DNA of 64,000 bases from Luzula sylvatica (GCA_946800325.1 OX326959.1:39856908-39920907), one strand, 5' to 3'. Numbered from the stretch's first letter, positions 10,443-22,910 are shown. Translations and numbers: made by a program. Notes: a model not told the origin generated them from the letters alone.

Positions 10443-13400
10443 TCTATAATAGTTCTAATCGGCTTGATTGGGCCGCAAAATCCCGCTTCCACGTCGCCGT
10501 TACTGTATTTGCTTCTCTAAATAAATTCTCCACGTCGCCGTTGATCTGCTATTTCTCTCTCTTCTCTTGCAACGACGTAAAAAAGGAAAAATAACCCCTC
10601 TCTTCTCATTTGCGCGGCCGCAAGGAAACCCTAGCGGCGAAGAAAGGGGGGCCAAACGCTGGTGCAATCAAGTCGGTTCCTTCACGGCCAGAAGGCGATT
10701 GCTCGGACACGACGGTTAGGGGTTTCATCCACTTTTCAGCCATTTCTGATGGATCGGCGATGGTAGACGAAGCTCGCTCGGCCTTCTGATCTTAGGACAC
10801 GGTTTCTTCGACTGGAAACAAACACCGGTGAGTGCTATTTTTGAGATTCGCGATTTTTTTAGTTCGGTTAAATCGATTTAGGGTTCTTTGTTGACGGTTT
10901 TGAACATTTCTGTTTGAGTTCTACAGTTTAGTGTTGATTTTTCGTAATTATTTTTCTTCAGTTTCTGTCAATTCTTCAATAGTTGTGACGGTTTTGAACA
11001 TTTTCTTCAGTTTAGTGCTATTTTCCCTCTCTCTCCCCACTCATTTGCGCGACCCAGAAAAACCAGAAAAAGATGAAAAAAAATCGAAACCCCTACATTA
11101 CTTAAAGATTATATAATTTACTTTCGAATTAACCAAATTACTGTTGATTTGATTTTTTTAGATGGGATATAGAGAGGGAATTGCTCAAAGCTCGAAAAAA
11201 GAAGAGAAAAGGAATGACAATGGTGATGGATTTGCGATTTTTTGTTTTTCTCTTTAATTGATTAGTATTTACAATCTCAAGTTTATACGCTAATTAGAAC
11301 CAAAGTATCAATATGAATGTTAATTCATACTGGTACAACAATTTTCGCATTTTAGAAGTATATTTGTCAAGTTTTAGGGCTATTTGGAATCTCAAGTTTT
11401 AGTAGCTGCTGCAGATAAACGCCGTCCTCGATTCTGTTTCCTGTAACAAGGTGAGTTTATTGCTTTTATTTCCAGTTTCTTGCTTTCGTTTTAGGATGAA
11501 TTTGCAGTGATTTGAGTGTTCGTTTTCATTGATTGATTGATTATTTTTGAAATTTCTGCAGGATTTTGGTTCGATTTTGATTCAATTAGGCTTAATTTTG
11601 CTCTCCGCACTTATCGATTGAGGTTGTAAGGTAACATTCTTTTTCGATTGCCTTCGATTTTTGGCATATACTGTAACTCTATTTTTCCCTCTTTGGTGAT
11701 TACAAAAATTCAGCAAAAGGCAAGAAAATGGCGACGACGACGACGATTCCGCAGTCCTCATTGAGGCGACGACGACGATTCTGCCCCTGCAAAGGTATGT
11801 ATTTTAAAATCCATTATCCTGAACAAACTCTCAATTTGTTCATAATTTTGTTTGTATATTTTAGCTTTGTTTTGGAAAAATTACGAAAATGCCCTTTGTC
11901 ATTTTCCAGATAAAAGGGTCGAAGATGTTGTGGCTCATGGAGTGTGGTCCACGTGTCGTCAATCAATATCAAACGGTATATTAGTTTCAATTTTGTATAT
12001 TTTAGCTTTTGTTTTGAAAAAATTACGAAAATGCCCTTTCTTTATTTTTTTCAGATAAAATGGACGAGGATGTTGTGGCTCATGGAACTGCGGTACAAGC
12101 ATCGTCAATCAATAGGACACGGTATATTAGTTTTTATTTTTTATATTTTAGATTTGTTTCGAAAAATTTACGAAAATGCCCTTTGGTTTCTATTTTTCAG
12201 ATAAAAGGGCTGAGGATGTTGCCGCTCATGGGAGTGTGAAACACACGTCGTCAATCAATGGCATGCGGTATATCAATTTTAATTTTGTATATTTTAGTTT
12301 TGTTTTGGAAAATTTACGAAAATACCCTTTGTTTCCTGTTTTCTATTTTTTGTATCATATGATATCATTGATAGTTTTCCATAGTCTAAGCAGAATACTA
12401 TTGCAGCCATTTTTGCTTGCCTTTCATGCTTCCACATTTTGCTCTTTTTTGCCGTCGGATCTGCTTATTTTCTGCATGACTAAAACCGTCCGATCAATCT
12501 CAGGGCATATACTCCTCTCTCTCTTCACTCTCTCCTCATTTCTCGGCTCTCTCTTGGCGATATCCCGCGGGGAATAAAAAGCGGCCCGAACCCTAGCGAC
12601 GCGACGAAGAACTCGCGAAATCCTAGCTGCGAGACGAGTGCTCTGGCGACGGACGAGAGGAAAGATGTGGCGACGAGGCACGGGTTGAGGTCTACTCGCA
12701 TGAATGATGACGCTGAAGCACGACAGGGCATGTTTTTCGCATTTTTTTTCCCATTTTGACGGTTCGAACGGGATTAGTGATGTTTTTTTGAGCTGATTTT
12801 CCTTAGGTTTCTGTCAACTCTATCGTAGCTTCGATTTGGTGATTACATAGCCGCTTTCATTAACATATTCCGATCAAAACTGCCATGACTTTGGTCAAAA
12901 AAGACTGCCGTGTATCCAATTTCTATCCAGAATGGAGCATCTCAGGTATAAAAAGTTACTTCCTTTTCTATAATTTTTAATGGATTTTTGTCGTGATTAA
13001 TTAACTTATCGTTTCAGAGTTTGATGTTCTCTCAATAAATAATTTGACCTAATTGGGAGAACTATTGGTATTTCTGAATAAAGTGACTCAAGACTGCGGG
13101 ACCGACGTGGCAGACAAACTGGAAATCTTGCAGCCATCTTTCAGGACTATTGGTATTTCTTTCCAATTTAGACACAATTTTCTAGGTTTTTTTTTGATGA
13201 AATCTCGCTCTTCATATTTCTTTTTCTTAGCACTAGAAAATTTTAATCTTCAAGTCAAAACATTTAGGCAAGCTTCTCGAGGATTCTGCGAATTTCGTTA
13301 CGAATCTCGATATGGAATTTACAAACAGGTAATAATTTCATATTTTTTTTTTGTAATTAAATTCCAAAAAAAATTACTTAAATTACCCCAACTTTTTCCA

Positions 13401-14249
13401 GATCAATATGGAAAAACTCGCAGGAGAAGAGTGGTGCAGCTAGGTAATGAAATTTTACTTCAATTGTAAAAAAGCCTCTGTATTTTTCTTAATTGCAAAA
13501 AGGCTCCTGTAAAAGCCAATTATAATGATAAAACTATTTTCATTCGATTATTTCAGTTTCTATGTATTTAAGTTATTGAACTAATTAGTCATATTTATTT
13601 TCTTGATATAGGCAATGAAAAATTCTGCCATTGTTACACTTACTGGATGCTTCGAAGCTCATTTGTTGCACCATATATGGTAATTCAATTCAGCGTACTA
13701 TTATTGTTTTGGATTTTTTTTTTTTTTTTAAATTTTACAATCTTTTATTTTGATTCATTTCAGAAATATATTTGATATTTTCTCATTTGCACGGGTATTT
13801 ATGATATTGTACTCATTTTCATGGATATATGTGATATATTCCTTAATTTGAGGTACATATTTGATATTTTTCTATTTTTTACGGTTATTTTCGTAGTTGC
13901 ACCATTTTCATAATTATACATGTATATACGATATTAAGTTCATGTTATTACCATTCGAGATAAATTATGTCTTCATTCATAAATAAATGTCTATAAACAA
14001 TGCAAACAATAAACAATCAATGAAAATAGGATTTTCAAAATCTAAAAATTTGTATACAAGTTAGTCATGTAAATTCTTCCGTTTTCTAAGTCCTGCACAA
14101 TTCCCGTCTTTAAGAGGTCCCGCAGTTGCTCTCCTTCACTTCCCTAAAAAATAATTTTCGCGACACGTCTACAAATACACACTACCAAATAAACAAACCT
14201 ACAACACAATAAAAAACAATCCCGCGCAATCGCGCGGGCGCAGCGCTAG
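10443..14249 (+). mobile_element. Non-autonomous Helitron, 3.8 kb, with in-window empty site
   Basis: Begins TCTATAATAG after A and ends CGCAGCGCTAG before T. Eleven bases from the end is a 7-bp stem hairpin CCCGCGC-AATC-GCGCGGG (14221-14238). These are Helitron hallmarks: 5' TC, 3' CTRR, subterminal hairpin, insertion between A and T without target duplication. Block 2 shows the unoccupied site at about 23462, where AGTTATA runs straight into TTTATATTATTACGC. No Rep/helicase ORF is present. Inside are GC-rich 5'-UTR-like tracts (10470-10800 and 12500-12720) and a repeated mini-exon cassette (11910-12267), probably captured gene pieces. Confidence 0.93.
11728..12267 (+). repeat. Repeated mini-exon cassette inside the Helitron
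   Basis: Three copies of a 66-67 nt unit (11910-11975, 12055-12121, 12201-12267), each preceded by a pyrimidine tract plus CAG and followed by GTATA, and separated by similar AT-rich spacers with ACGAAAATGCCCTTT. Each reads DKRxEDVxAHG-like in one frame. A preceding ATG exon (11728-11794) ends in the phase needed to join copy 1. Copy 1 to copy 2 keeps frame, but copy 2 to copy 3 meets a stop at once because copy 2 is 67 nt. No protein family is recognised. Confidence 0.6.
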
Positions 14250-14437
14250 TTTATATTATTACGCTTAATTCAATTTGTAGATCTCTATTTTTGTTTGTTT
14301 TCATACATTTGTATATGCTATTACAAGTTTCTATATTATTATTGATTGTTGACAAAATTGCTAAAAGCCATTCAAATGCACATTAATTTAAAACAATATA
14401 AATGGTGTATAAAATAGTCTAAACAACAAGCATGATC

Positions 14438-15985
14438 ATATCTTTAAATAGATATAATCTTGCATATTGCCCTTTGTTTTCTCTCGTACACGTTGTTGCC
14501 TATCTAGCCATTCAATTATTTTTTCTCTCTTCATTTCTCAGCCGTGGGATGTTTTACTGTGTGTATTGTGCCTAGGTTTGCTCTGTACATATCTCCGTTG
14601 TTTATTCTTGCAAACCATCTTTTCGTGTGTGTTGTGCCTAGGTTTTGCTCTCTACACATCTCCGTCGTTTATTCTTGCTTTGCATACAGCATCACTATTG
14701 CTCTCTCCGTCGGCTACTTGCTCCGTGCCTGTTGTTGCTCTTTCTCTCCGCCTGTGAGTTCCTCTTACTTTGTCTGGTTGTGCCATGGTTCCGTTTTGTT
14801 TGCCCAAAAATTTAAATTTGTTGCGAAGCCTGTTGTTTGTCAGCTTCAAATGTGCTGATATTGCGTGGTTTCCAATGGGGTATTTTTGCCAAGTTTTGTG
14901 CTTTCGGTCGGTTGGTTTCAGCAGATCTATTCTTCTATGAGCTTTGCCTTCTCGAACGATGAGCAATTTTGATAAGTTTTGAGATTGACCTACCTTACTT
15001 TTGTCTATGGTAGTTGCCGGAATACGTTTAAGAGATCAATTGCGGCTTGATGATCGCTGTTAGATCTATTTTAACATTGATTCTGATCTGCGATGGGCTG
15101 TTTATCCATGTTATTTTCACTCTTTGCTGCCTATTATAATATATTGGTACAGATTTGATCACTGTACCACAATCATGGTACATATTTTTTCTTCTTCTGA
15201 TTTTCACTGTTTCTGAAGGTTGTTGTTTGTGTATGGTTGGTTTCGGCAAATATGTATGGTAGCAGAGGGTATTTTAGCCAATTTTTGTGCTTTCGCTCGG
15301 TTGGTTTCGGCAAATATGTTCTTCTATAAGGTTGGCCTTCTCGAACGATCAGTGATTTTCATACGATTTCAGATTGACCTACCTTGCTTTTGTGTATGGT
15401 AGCAGAGGGAATACGTTCAACAGATCAATTGCGGCTCGATGATCGTAGTTATATCTATTTTAAGATTGATTCAGATCTACGATGGGCCGTTTATCCATGT
15501 TGTTTGCACTGTTTGTTGCCTATTTTAATATATTGGTACTGATTTGATCACTGTACCGGTACAGATTTTTTTTTGTCATTTTCTTTCTTACATGTTGGAC
15601 CTCGATTCCTCTCTTACCCGTCGTTCGTTGCCTATCTAGCCTTTCGATCTCTTCTTCTCTCTTCATGTATTAAGCCATGCGGTCTTTGTATTCTTCGAAA
15701 ATAAAGGATTCGTGATAATTTTTTTATATAGTATGGTTCCGGTACAGAGTTGATCACTGTACCGGTATTGGCTTAATTCTGGAACATGATATGGGCATCA
15801 CTTGCTCAATTCCGCGCTGTTGGCTATCTAACCCCTCAATTTCTTCTTCTCTCTTTATTCCTGAGCCGTGCGATCTTTTGCTGCGGCCTTTGTATTGTTC
15901 GACAATAAAGGATTGATCATAATTTTGATATATTGTATGGTTCCGGTACATATTTTATCACTGTACCAGTATTGTTCATAATTTA
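14438..15985. mobile_element. 1.5-kb insertion unique to copy A of the duplicated unit, class unknown
   Basis: The flanks are contiguous in the other copies (about 23650 in block 2 and 20830 in unit 2) but split here. Inside, about 290 bp occur twice (14879-15166 and 15268-15559, period about 390), sharing GGTTGGTTTC, CTTCTCGAACGAT, GATCAATTGCGGCT and TATTGGTAC. Short GATCACTGTACC motifs recur four times. No terminal inverted repeat, target duplication or transposase was found. A captured UTR or short retroelement is possible. Confidence 0.6.
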
Positions 15986-16189
15986 TAATACTTGAAACTT
16001 CAACATAAACATAATCATGTAAATACCAACCAACTACATACTCGAAACAATCAACATATAACATACTATAAACATAAAACATAATCATATAAATAACAAC
16101 GAACCAAACTATATTTACCCCTAAAAAAATGTGCAATAAAATAAAATACCACAAACATATAAGACATATAATAAAATGTGAGCTCATCT

Positions 16190-17360
16190 CTAGCCGATAA
16201 ACATCCTAAACCATCTCGGCAATCTCAGTTCATTCCTATGCTCAAATTTATGCAATATATACCAAATAATTAATATTGCTCCAAACAATATCGAATAAAC
16301 AACAAACACAACACCTACAAGAAATAAAGCCACAATACACCAAAGTGTAAAAACCCATGAATCAGCAATCGCCACCTGTCCCCGCAATACATGCAATCGT
16401 ATCGATCCGAGAATCAAACTGTTATCTTGCACTTGTACCTTTTGATGCACAGTTGCAAAGATACACAGCAAAAAAAAGAGACAAAGGAACATGACCGGTA
16501 CCAGTCTAGATATAACCGTATGGTACTGGCCAGAGCGAGATGCGGTTCTGATTCTTGCACAGCAAAAGAAAACTGGTGCACGGATTCTTCCTCGAGTGGA
16601 TCGATCTCATCGTAATGCGGCGACCATGTTGATTCCTGCACCACAGTAAAAAAAAACTTCAATAAACAAAGCCAAGATAATTTGTTTTTCATTTGATTTT
16701 GATATATTTGTCGAATCGTTTTCTGTTCTTTCTCAAATTCAAATCGAAATTGAAGCAAATGTATCATTCAAGAATTCAAATTGAACAGAAAATCATTACA
16801 CGTGTTCCTATTTTATCCTGAAACGAACAAAGACAATTCGATTCTGAAGTGAAAAACACAGTTAAGTCTGATTCTTTCATCTATTCTTTCTCAAATTCAG
16901 TTTGCAAGTGAAAAAACACAATCTGATTCGTAAAGTCTGATTCTTGTATCTATTATCTTCTTTTCTTTCTCAAATTCAGTTCGTAAGTAAAAGAAAACAC
17001 AAATCTGATTCATAAAATCCGAATCAAAAATTTCGAATTATTACCTCAGTGGAATGCTCCCAATTAGAGTGAGGTTCAGCCTCATTGATCACGAAATCGT
17101 GCTGACCATGTTCTTCGACTCGATCTCTTCGATTTATCCTCCCCTGTTAACAAGAACAAATCAAAAGAATTTCAAAATCCGATCTTAATGATTTAAGAGA
17201 AAGACTGACATACCCTACGCATCAATCGAGACAGAAATCTGCCAGATCGCCTCCATCCATGGCCACTGTGAGCACCACGTCCACCTCTGCCCTCCTCCGG
17301 CAGTGCTGCAGCCGCACGATCCCCGAAGCAAGGACAGAAACATGCTCGTAAAGAACTCAT
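16190..17360 (-). pseudogene. Orphan membrane protein, copy A (frameshifted)
   Basis: Same layout as the intact copies at 21036 and 28129: exon 1 17360-17214 (49 codons), exon 2 17143-17045 (33 codons), exon 3 from 16635. Exons 1 and 2 are open with normal splice sites, and a TATATAA box is at 17477-17471 on this strand. In exon 3 a 10-bp deletion near 16533 (a CCGATCCGAT-like segment present in copy C) shifts the frame just before the first membrane segment. The downstream membrane part stays open in the old frame (16492-16190). The product would be truncated unless translation restarts. Confidence 0.8.
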
Positions 17361-17519
17361 TTTTCCGAATCTGGAATCTTGAATTCAGATCGAAAAGACT
17401 CAAAATCTTGTTTTTGGCGGAGTAATTCTGAGTTTTGAATCGAATTGATCGCTCTGATTCTATCGCTGCTTTATATAGAAGAGGAGAAGACAAGTGATTC
17501 ATCACAGAGCAATAATCTT

Positions 17520-18417
17520 TACAGACAGAGCAATCTACCTTTTGCTTATAGTATTATGTTTACTGTCCTTATATTAATTATATCTGTGATTAGGCAGAAT
17601 TAATTCATTTAATTTTAACGGGTAACAAAGATTAAAAACTCTCTCGCTGTGGCGATACTTTTGTCAAGTAAATCTTTTGTTTAAATTGGACTTGTTACAT
17701 ACTTGACTCTACAGTAATTGATACATATGATTGGAATCATAGTGATTGAACGGTTGAGAATTTATCATACTTAAATAGTTTTGTTAATCTTTTTTATTGA
17801 GTAAATATAGCTTGTGTCTAAAAATATAAATCTATTTTTTTACTTGTTATGATCAACTACTACTTTTTACAATAATGATCATATAAAAATACGAATTATT
17901 ATTAAAAAAATATTTCTAATATTAAAATATGGTACAAAAATATATATCACACATTTAAAAACGTGTTTAATACATCTAAAATTATATATTATACCGTAAT
18001 CTAAAAATATATAAATCAAACATAGCATTGTCCATTAAAAATATATATTGTAAATTTAGAACGATAAAACACATCTAAAAAGATACGTTATACATACATA
18101 TTTCATGAAGTATAATCACAACATGTATTTGACTTGAAAAAATACATACCGTAGTTAAAAAGTCTAGATTAAAAAAAATCTAAAAAAATGTTGGCGGATT
18201 TTGTTCGCTGGAACTTGGCAGAAAAACCATTTTTTTAAAATGCTAATTTATTGTTCGTCTCCTTCTAAGATTTCGACTACCATTTTGTTTTTTTAGTGTA
18301 TTACTATCATATTAATATGGTAGTTTTTGCAGAAAAAATGATAACTAATTTTTTTTATACGAAAAGATTTCAAATTAAGTATTCTTATAGGAAGTATCGT
18401 GGTAAACCATGTTCTCG
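17520..18417. other. AT-rich upstream flank of copy A, shared with block 2
   Basis: Matches about 25190-26107 closely. Contains short repeated motifs such as TATACATA-like and ATCTAAAAA runs. No gene is seen. The match to block 2 stops at 18417/26107, after which the blocks carry different insertions. Confidence 0.6.
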
Positions 18418-18516
18418 ATCTTAAATTTAATATGATAGTAATACACTAAATTTAATATTTTGAGATTATTAAGTACTGTTCGGCACTTTGTTAAGGAGTT
18501 TTTGGCAAATTCCTCC

Positions 18517-18517
<1 letters not shown>

Positions 18518-18583
<66 letters not shown>
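18518..18583. repeat. (CAA)n(TAA)n microsatellite
   Basis: About ten CAA triplets merge into about twelve TAA triplets. The compound structure suggests the TAA tract grew from a point change in the CAA tract. Confidence 0.95.
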
Positions 18584-18585
<2 letters not shown>

Positions 18586-18876
18586 TAACTAATTAATTAT
18601 AAGTTACGTAAAGAGGCAAATAGGATAATCTAAACTATCAGATTTAAGTCTTCCTTGATCATATTTGTTATTTGTAGGGTCAAATTTTGCAGTGTGTAAA
18701 AGTTAAGCATTCAGTATTGCTAAGAGGTTTTATTTTATGAAGTCAATATTTTAAGAACGTGTAAAGATAACGAAAACGTGAATATGTATGCAAATTTGAG
18801 ATTTTTGAAAGTCGAAAATTTAAGCAATCACTATATTAATACGATTCCGGTGAAAGCAAACTTGATATAAATTTAA

Positions 18877-19768
18877 GATCTTAAATTTAATATGATAGTA
18901 ATACACTAAATTTAATATTTTGAGATTATTAAGTACTGTTTTCGATCTTTTTTTGAAGGAATACCAATAGGTATTCAGTCGTTTTTATAAATATGGAAAA
19001 TGGGTATTTACATATTTATAAACAGTAAAGAGACTAAAGAAAAAGAAACCTAAATAAAATAAAATAAAAAGCATGAACGGAAAGAAGAACTATCTTCCCC
19101 TGTGCAATCGTTGGCTACATTCAGATATCCTTCGGTACTAAACCCATACTATCCTTGGAAGTCTAAGAGGTGTCCGTGCACTTCGTCGTCGTGCCTCTTC
19201 TTCCTCGGGTTTGCTCTTCTCCAAGCGATTGCCTCCATGATAGCCTTTTCAGCAACCTGCTGCGGTGTTTTGGCTTTGCTTGTGAATATTCGTTCATTTC
19301 TTTGTTTCCATACATTCCAAAGTATTGCAATCCATATTAGATCCCAATCGTCTCTTCGATTTTTTTGCAATCGCTTCCTATTCTCGCGCCACGAGTCATA
19401 GAGGCACGGTTTAATTGCATATCTTGTTGGTATTAGAGTTATGCGCTCCACATTTCTCCAAACCGCGGTGGTATATGAGCACGATCTTAGTAGATGGTTG
19501 GCCGTTTCCTCGTGTCTTTCACAGAGGGTGCATATGGTTCCGTTAGGCCATCCTTTTTTTTGAAGGACATCTAGAGTATGTAGCTTTTTTTCTAGTGCTA
19601 ACCACCAAAATATTTTGACCTTTGTCGGGGTTTTTGTTTTCCATATTTGTTCTTGCCAAAGTGATGTTATACCGGGATCTACGAGGAGATTATATGCACT
19701 CTTGGCGCTATATTCTCCGTTGGTAGTCCATTTCCAAGTTGTGTCCGGCAAACTTGATATGGTAGTTC
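18877..19768 (-). mobile_element. 5'-truncated LINE fragment with zf-RVT domain
   Basis: The minus strand from about 19768 to 19149 encodes about 205 residues resembling the C-terminus of plant non-LTR reverse transcriptases: a WxW start, a TPTKVKIFWWLALEKK-like stretch, then the zinc-binding zf-RVT pattern C-x2-C-x4-HxxxxxxHLLxxC, and a WNVWKQRNERIF-like segment. A 21-bp direct repeat beginning GCAAACTTGATATAAATTTA flanks it (18856-18876 and 19769-19789) and fits a LINE target duplication. The fragment lacks the reverse transcriptase core. No clear poly(A) tail is seen; its low end instead holds a 64-bp copy of 18418-18481. Confidence 0.8.
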
Positions 19769-20513
19769 GCAAACTTGATATAAATTTAATATTTATGTAA
19801 TTACTTATTCATTTTTTTTTGTTAAGACGTTAAGTACTGTTCGGCACGAGAAGAAGGAAAAGTCAATGAAGATTATTTGCCTACGATTATTCTCGAATGC
19901 ACATAGAAATTGTACCGTGAATTTAGAAATTGTGTGTCTCACGATTTACACAAGGCCATGGTTTTATCGGCTCTTTAAGATCCTCTCAAGCTCGTAAACG
20001 ATCTTCTTCATACTCGTAAGGTACAAATGATTTTATTTGAGTGATTTTCACTTTTTATATTTGCATTAAATTGATATTCATTCGGTTTAATTTAAAATAA
20101 GGAAATAAACAAGAGAGAAGAATCGAGTTGGTATATTTTTGGGAAAAGCGAGTAAGAGATGTGCTTATTTTTTTAGGTTTGATGCCTTCGAAATATGCTG
20201 AGGTATGCTTTACATAGTATATTTTAATTTTCACCCTTACATAATTTTGTTATGCAAATTATAATTTTTTGTTGTTGTAATGTGTAAGGTTTTGCAACAA
20301 TTAAGAGAAAATGCGCTAATAAGAGTCGGTTTTAAAGAAGCCCACATCGTCGAGAAGATTGAAGAGAGAAATTGAGCGCGAAAAAAAATTAAAATTATGA
20401 AAAGTCTGACGAGATTCGAAGAGAACTAGCAATTGTTGGTATTGTACTAATGGACGATCCGGATGGTATCACTTGGCGACCTGCCATGCCTCTTGATTCA
20501 CTTTTTAGAAGTA
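19769..20513 (+). pseudogene. CysRS exons 7-9, decayed copy (unit 2)
   Basis: Matches the functional gene from intron 6 through exon 9: exon 7 remnant about 19824-20021, exon 8 about 20098-20200, exon 9 about 20288-20510. Exon 7 contains in-frame stops (GCACATAG, CTCTTTAAG), exon 8 has lost codons, and exon 9 has a stop in the segment equivalent to NLARKNK. The introns are retained, so it arose from DNA duplication and not from an mRNA. Confidence 0.9.
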
Positions 20514-21035
20514 GGATTGATTTGTTGCGAGATTCAATTTTGATAAAAAGGCGTTATTCGAATAAGTTAAATTGTTAATTGTTTTTGTTTTCTCCAAGTA
20601 TTTCATAATTATCAAAGTAATTTAGTCAAGTATGATGTATTTATTTTTTTAAATTACATTTATACTATTTCGAATAATTCAATTTGTAGATCTCTATTTT
20701 TGTTTGCTCTTTTATAATTTTTATATTATTATTGCTTGTTGATGAACTTGCTAAAAGCCATCAAAATGCACATTAATTTAAAACAATATAAATGGTGTAT
20801 AAAATATTAAAAACAATAAGCAAGCTCACATAATACTTGAAACTTCTAAACATAAACATAATCATATAAATACCAATCAAATAAATACTTAAAACAATCA
20901 ATATATACAATGAACACACTAAAAACATAAAACATGATCATATAAATAACAACGAACCAAACTATATTTGCCCCTCCCAAAATGTGCAGTAAAATAAGAT
21001 AGCACAAACCTATAAGACACATAATAAATGCGAGC

Positions 21036-22229
21036 TCATCTCGAGCCGATAAACCTCCTAAACCATCTCGGCAATCTCAGTTCATCCCTATGCTCAAATT
21101 TATGCATTATGCACCAAATAACTAAAATTACTCCAAATAATATCGAATAAACAACAAACACAACACCTACAAGAAATAAAACCACAACACACCAAAGTGC
21201 AAAAACCCATGAATCAGCAACTGCCACCTGTCCCCGCGAAGAACTCAATACATCCAATCGTATCGATCCAAAAATCAAACTGTTATCTTGCACTTGTACA
21301 TTTTGGTGCACATTTGCAAAGATACACAGCAAAAAAAAGAGAAAAAGGAACATGATAATCGGTACCAGTCTAGATATAACCGTACCGGTCTGGTTGGTAC
21401 TGGCCGGAGCGAGATGTGGTTCTGGTTCCTGCACAGTAAAAGGAAACTGCTGCGTGGATTCTTCCTCGAGTAGACCGATCTGCTCGTAACGCGGCGTCCA
21501 TGTTGATTCCTGCACCACAGTAAAAAACTTTAATCAACAAAGCGAAGATCATTTGTTTTTCATTTGATTTTGATATGTTTGTTGAATCTTTTTCTGTTCT
21601 TGTTCAAATTCAAATAGAAATTGAAGCAAATGTATCATTCAAGAATTCAAGAAAATCAGAAAATCAGTATACTATGTGCCTATTTCATCCTGAAAACAAT
21701 TCGATTCAAAAGTGTCTTGATTCTTTTATCTATTTTTCTCAAATCCAGTTCGAAAGTAAAAGAAACACAATTTGATTCATAAATTCTGATTATTTTATCT
21801 TGTCTTTTCTTTTCTTTCTCAAATTTAGTTCTTAAGAAAAAAAGAACACAAAATCTGATTCATAAAGTCCGAATCACAAATTTCGAATCAACATAGAAAT
21901 TCATTACCTGAGTGGAAAGCTCCCAATCAGAGTGAGGTCCAGTCTCATAAATCAAGATATCTTGCCAACCATGTTCTTGGTCTCGATCTCTTCGATGTCT
22001 CCTCCCCTGTTAACAAGAAGAAAACAAAAGAATTTCAAAAATCCGAACTTAATGATTTGATTTGATAGATAAACAGACATACCCTACGCATCAATCGCGA
22101 CAAAAATCTGCCAGATCGTCTCCAGCGATGGCCACTGTGATGACCACGTCCACCTCTGGCCTCCTCCGGCAGTGCTGCAGCCGCACGATCCCCGAAGCAA
22201 GGACAGAAACATGCACGTAAAGAACTCAT
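21036..22229 (-). CDS. Orphan small membrane protein, copy B (intact)
   Basis: Family not recognised. Three exons: 22229-22083, 22006-21908 and 21509-21036, total 239 residues, all GT/AG and in frame. The N-terminus has a Cys cluster (CFCPCFG, residues 7-13), a possible S-acylation site, followed by an Arg/Gly/His-rich stretch. Exon 3 encodes an acidic Glu/Gln-rich segment, a hydrophobic helix (about residues 130-150), a polar loop of about 40 residues, a long hydrophobic stretch (about 190-222) that may be one or two helices, and a basic tail rich in Arg. This suggests a two- or three-pass membrane protein. It is convergent with the CysRS remnant. Copy D is nearly identical, and conserved frame in two copies while two others broke suggests it is a real gene. 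Confidence 0.7.
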
Positions 22230-22348
22230 TTTTTCCAAATCTGGAATCTTGAATTCAGATCGAAAAGACTCAAAATCTTGTTTTTGGCGCAGTAATTGTG
22301 AGTTTTGATTTTGAATCGAATTGATTGCTCTCTGATTCTATCCCTGCT

Positions 22349-22355
22349 TTATATA
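22349..22355 (-). promoter_or_regulatory. TATA box of copy B
   Basis: TATATAA on the minus strand about 120 bp upstream of the ATG, inside a segment conserved in all four copies. The spacing leaves room for an 80-90 nt 5' UTR. Confidence 0.65.
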
Positions 22356-22910
22356 GGAGAGGAGAAGATCACAGAGCAATAATCTTTACAGACAGAGCAA
22401 TATGCATTTATCTTATAGTATTATGTTTACTGTCCTTAGAGTAATTGTATCTGTGATTACTGTTAAAATAATTCATTTAATTTGAGCGGGTAACAAAAAC
22501 AGAAAATCTATCTGTGGCAATTTTCGTGTGGCCATATTTTTGTCAAGTAACTCTTTTGTTTAAATTGGACTCCTTACATACTTCACTGTAGAGAAATTGA
22601 TGCATATGATTGGATTCATAACTCGATAAATACTCTTCATCATAAATTATATTGAATGGTTGACATTTTACCATGCTTAAATTTAATTAGTTTTGTTAAT
22701 TTTTTTATTGAGTAAATATAGTTTGTAGGTATAAAAATAAAATTTTCTATTTTGTTATTTTTTATTTGGCTTAAATAAAATTATTATTTTACCATGCTTA
22801 AATAAAATTATCTATTTTGTTAATCTATTTTATTATCTATTTTGTTAAATAGTAATTGTATATGTTATTAGATTCTTTATATTAGTTTTCATTAAAATAA
22901 TATAATCATT

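Larger units (their letters stand above)
9890..22910. repeat. Tandem segmental duplication, block 1
   Basis: Starts inside CysRS exon 8 and ends where the same exon-8 sequence restarts at 22911. The offset to block 2 is 13021 at the CysRS stop codon, 7678 at the first membrane gene and 7093 at the second. The falls are explained by insertions present only in block 1: a Helitron, a 1.5-kb insertion and a LINE-bearing tract. Identity to block 2 is high over CysRS exon 9 and both membrane genes. Confidence 0.88.

Noticed and set aside
14467..14966. Overlapping ORFs of about 100 codons on both strands
   Set aside because: They fall in the 1.5-kb insertion, are hydrophobic or low-complexity, and show no splice or family support.
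19102..19401. 99-codon plus-strand ORF
   Set aside because: Shadow of the LINE zf-RVT coding sequence on the minus strand, which has clear family motifs.
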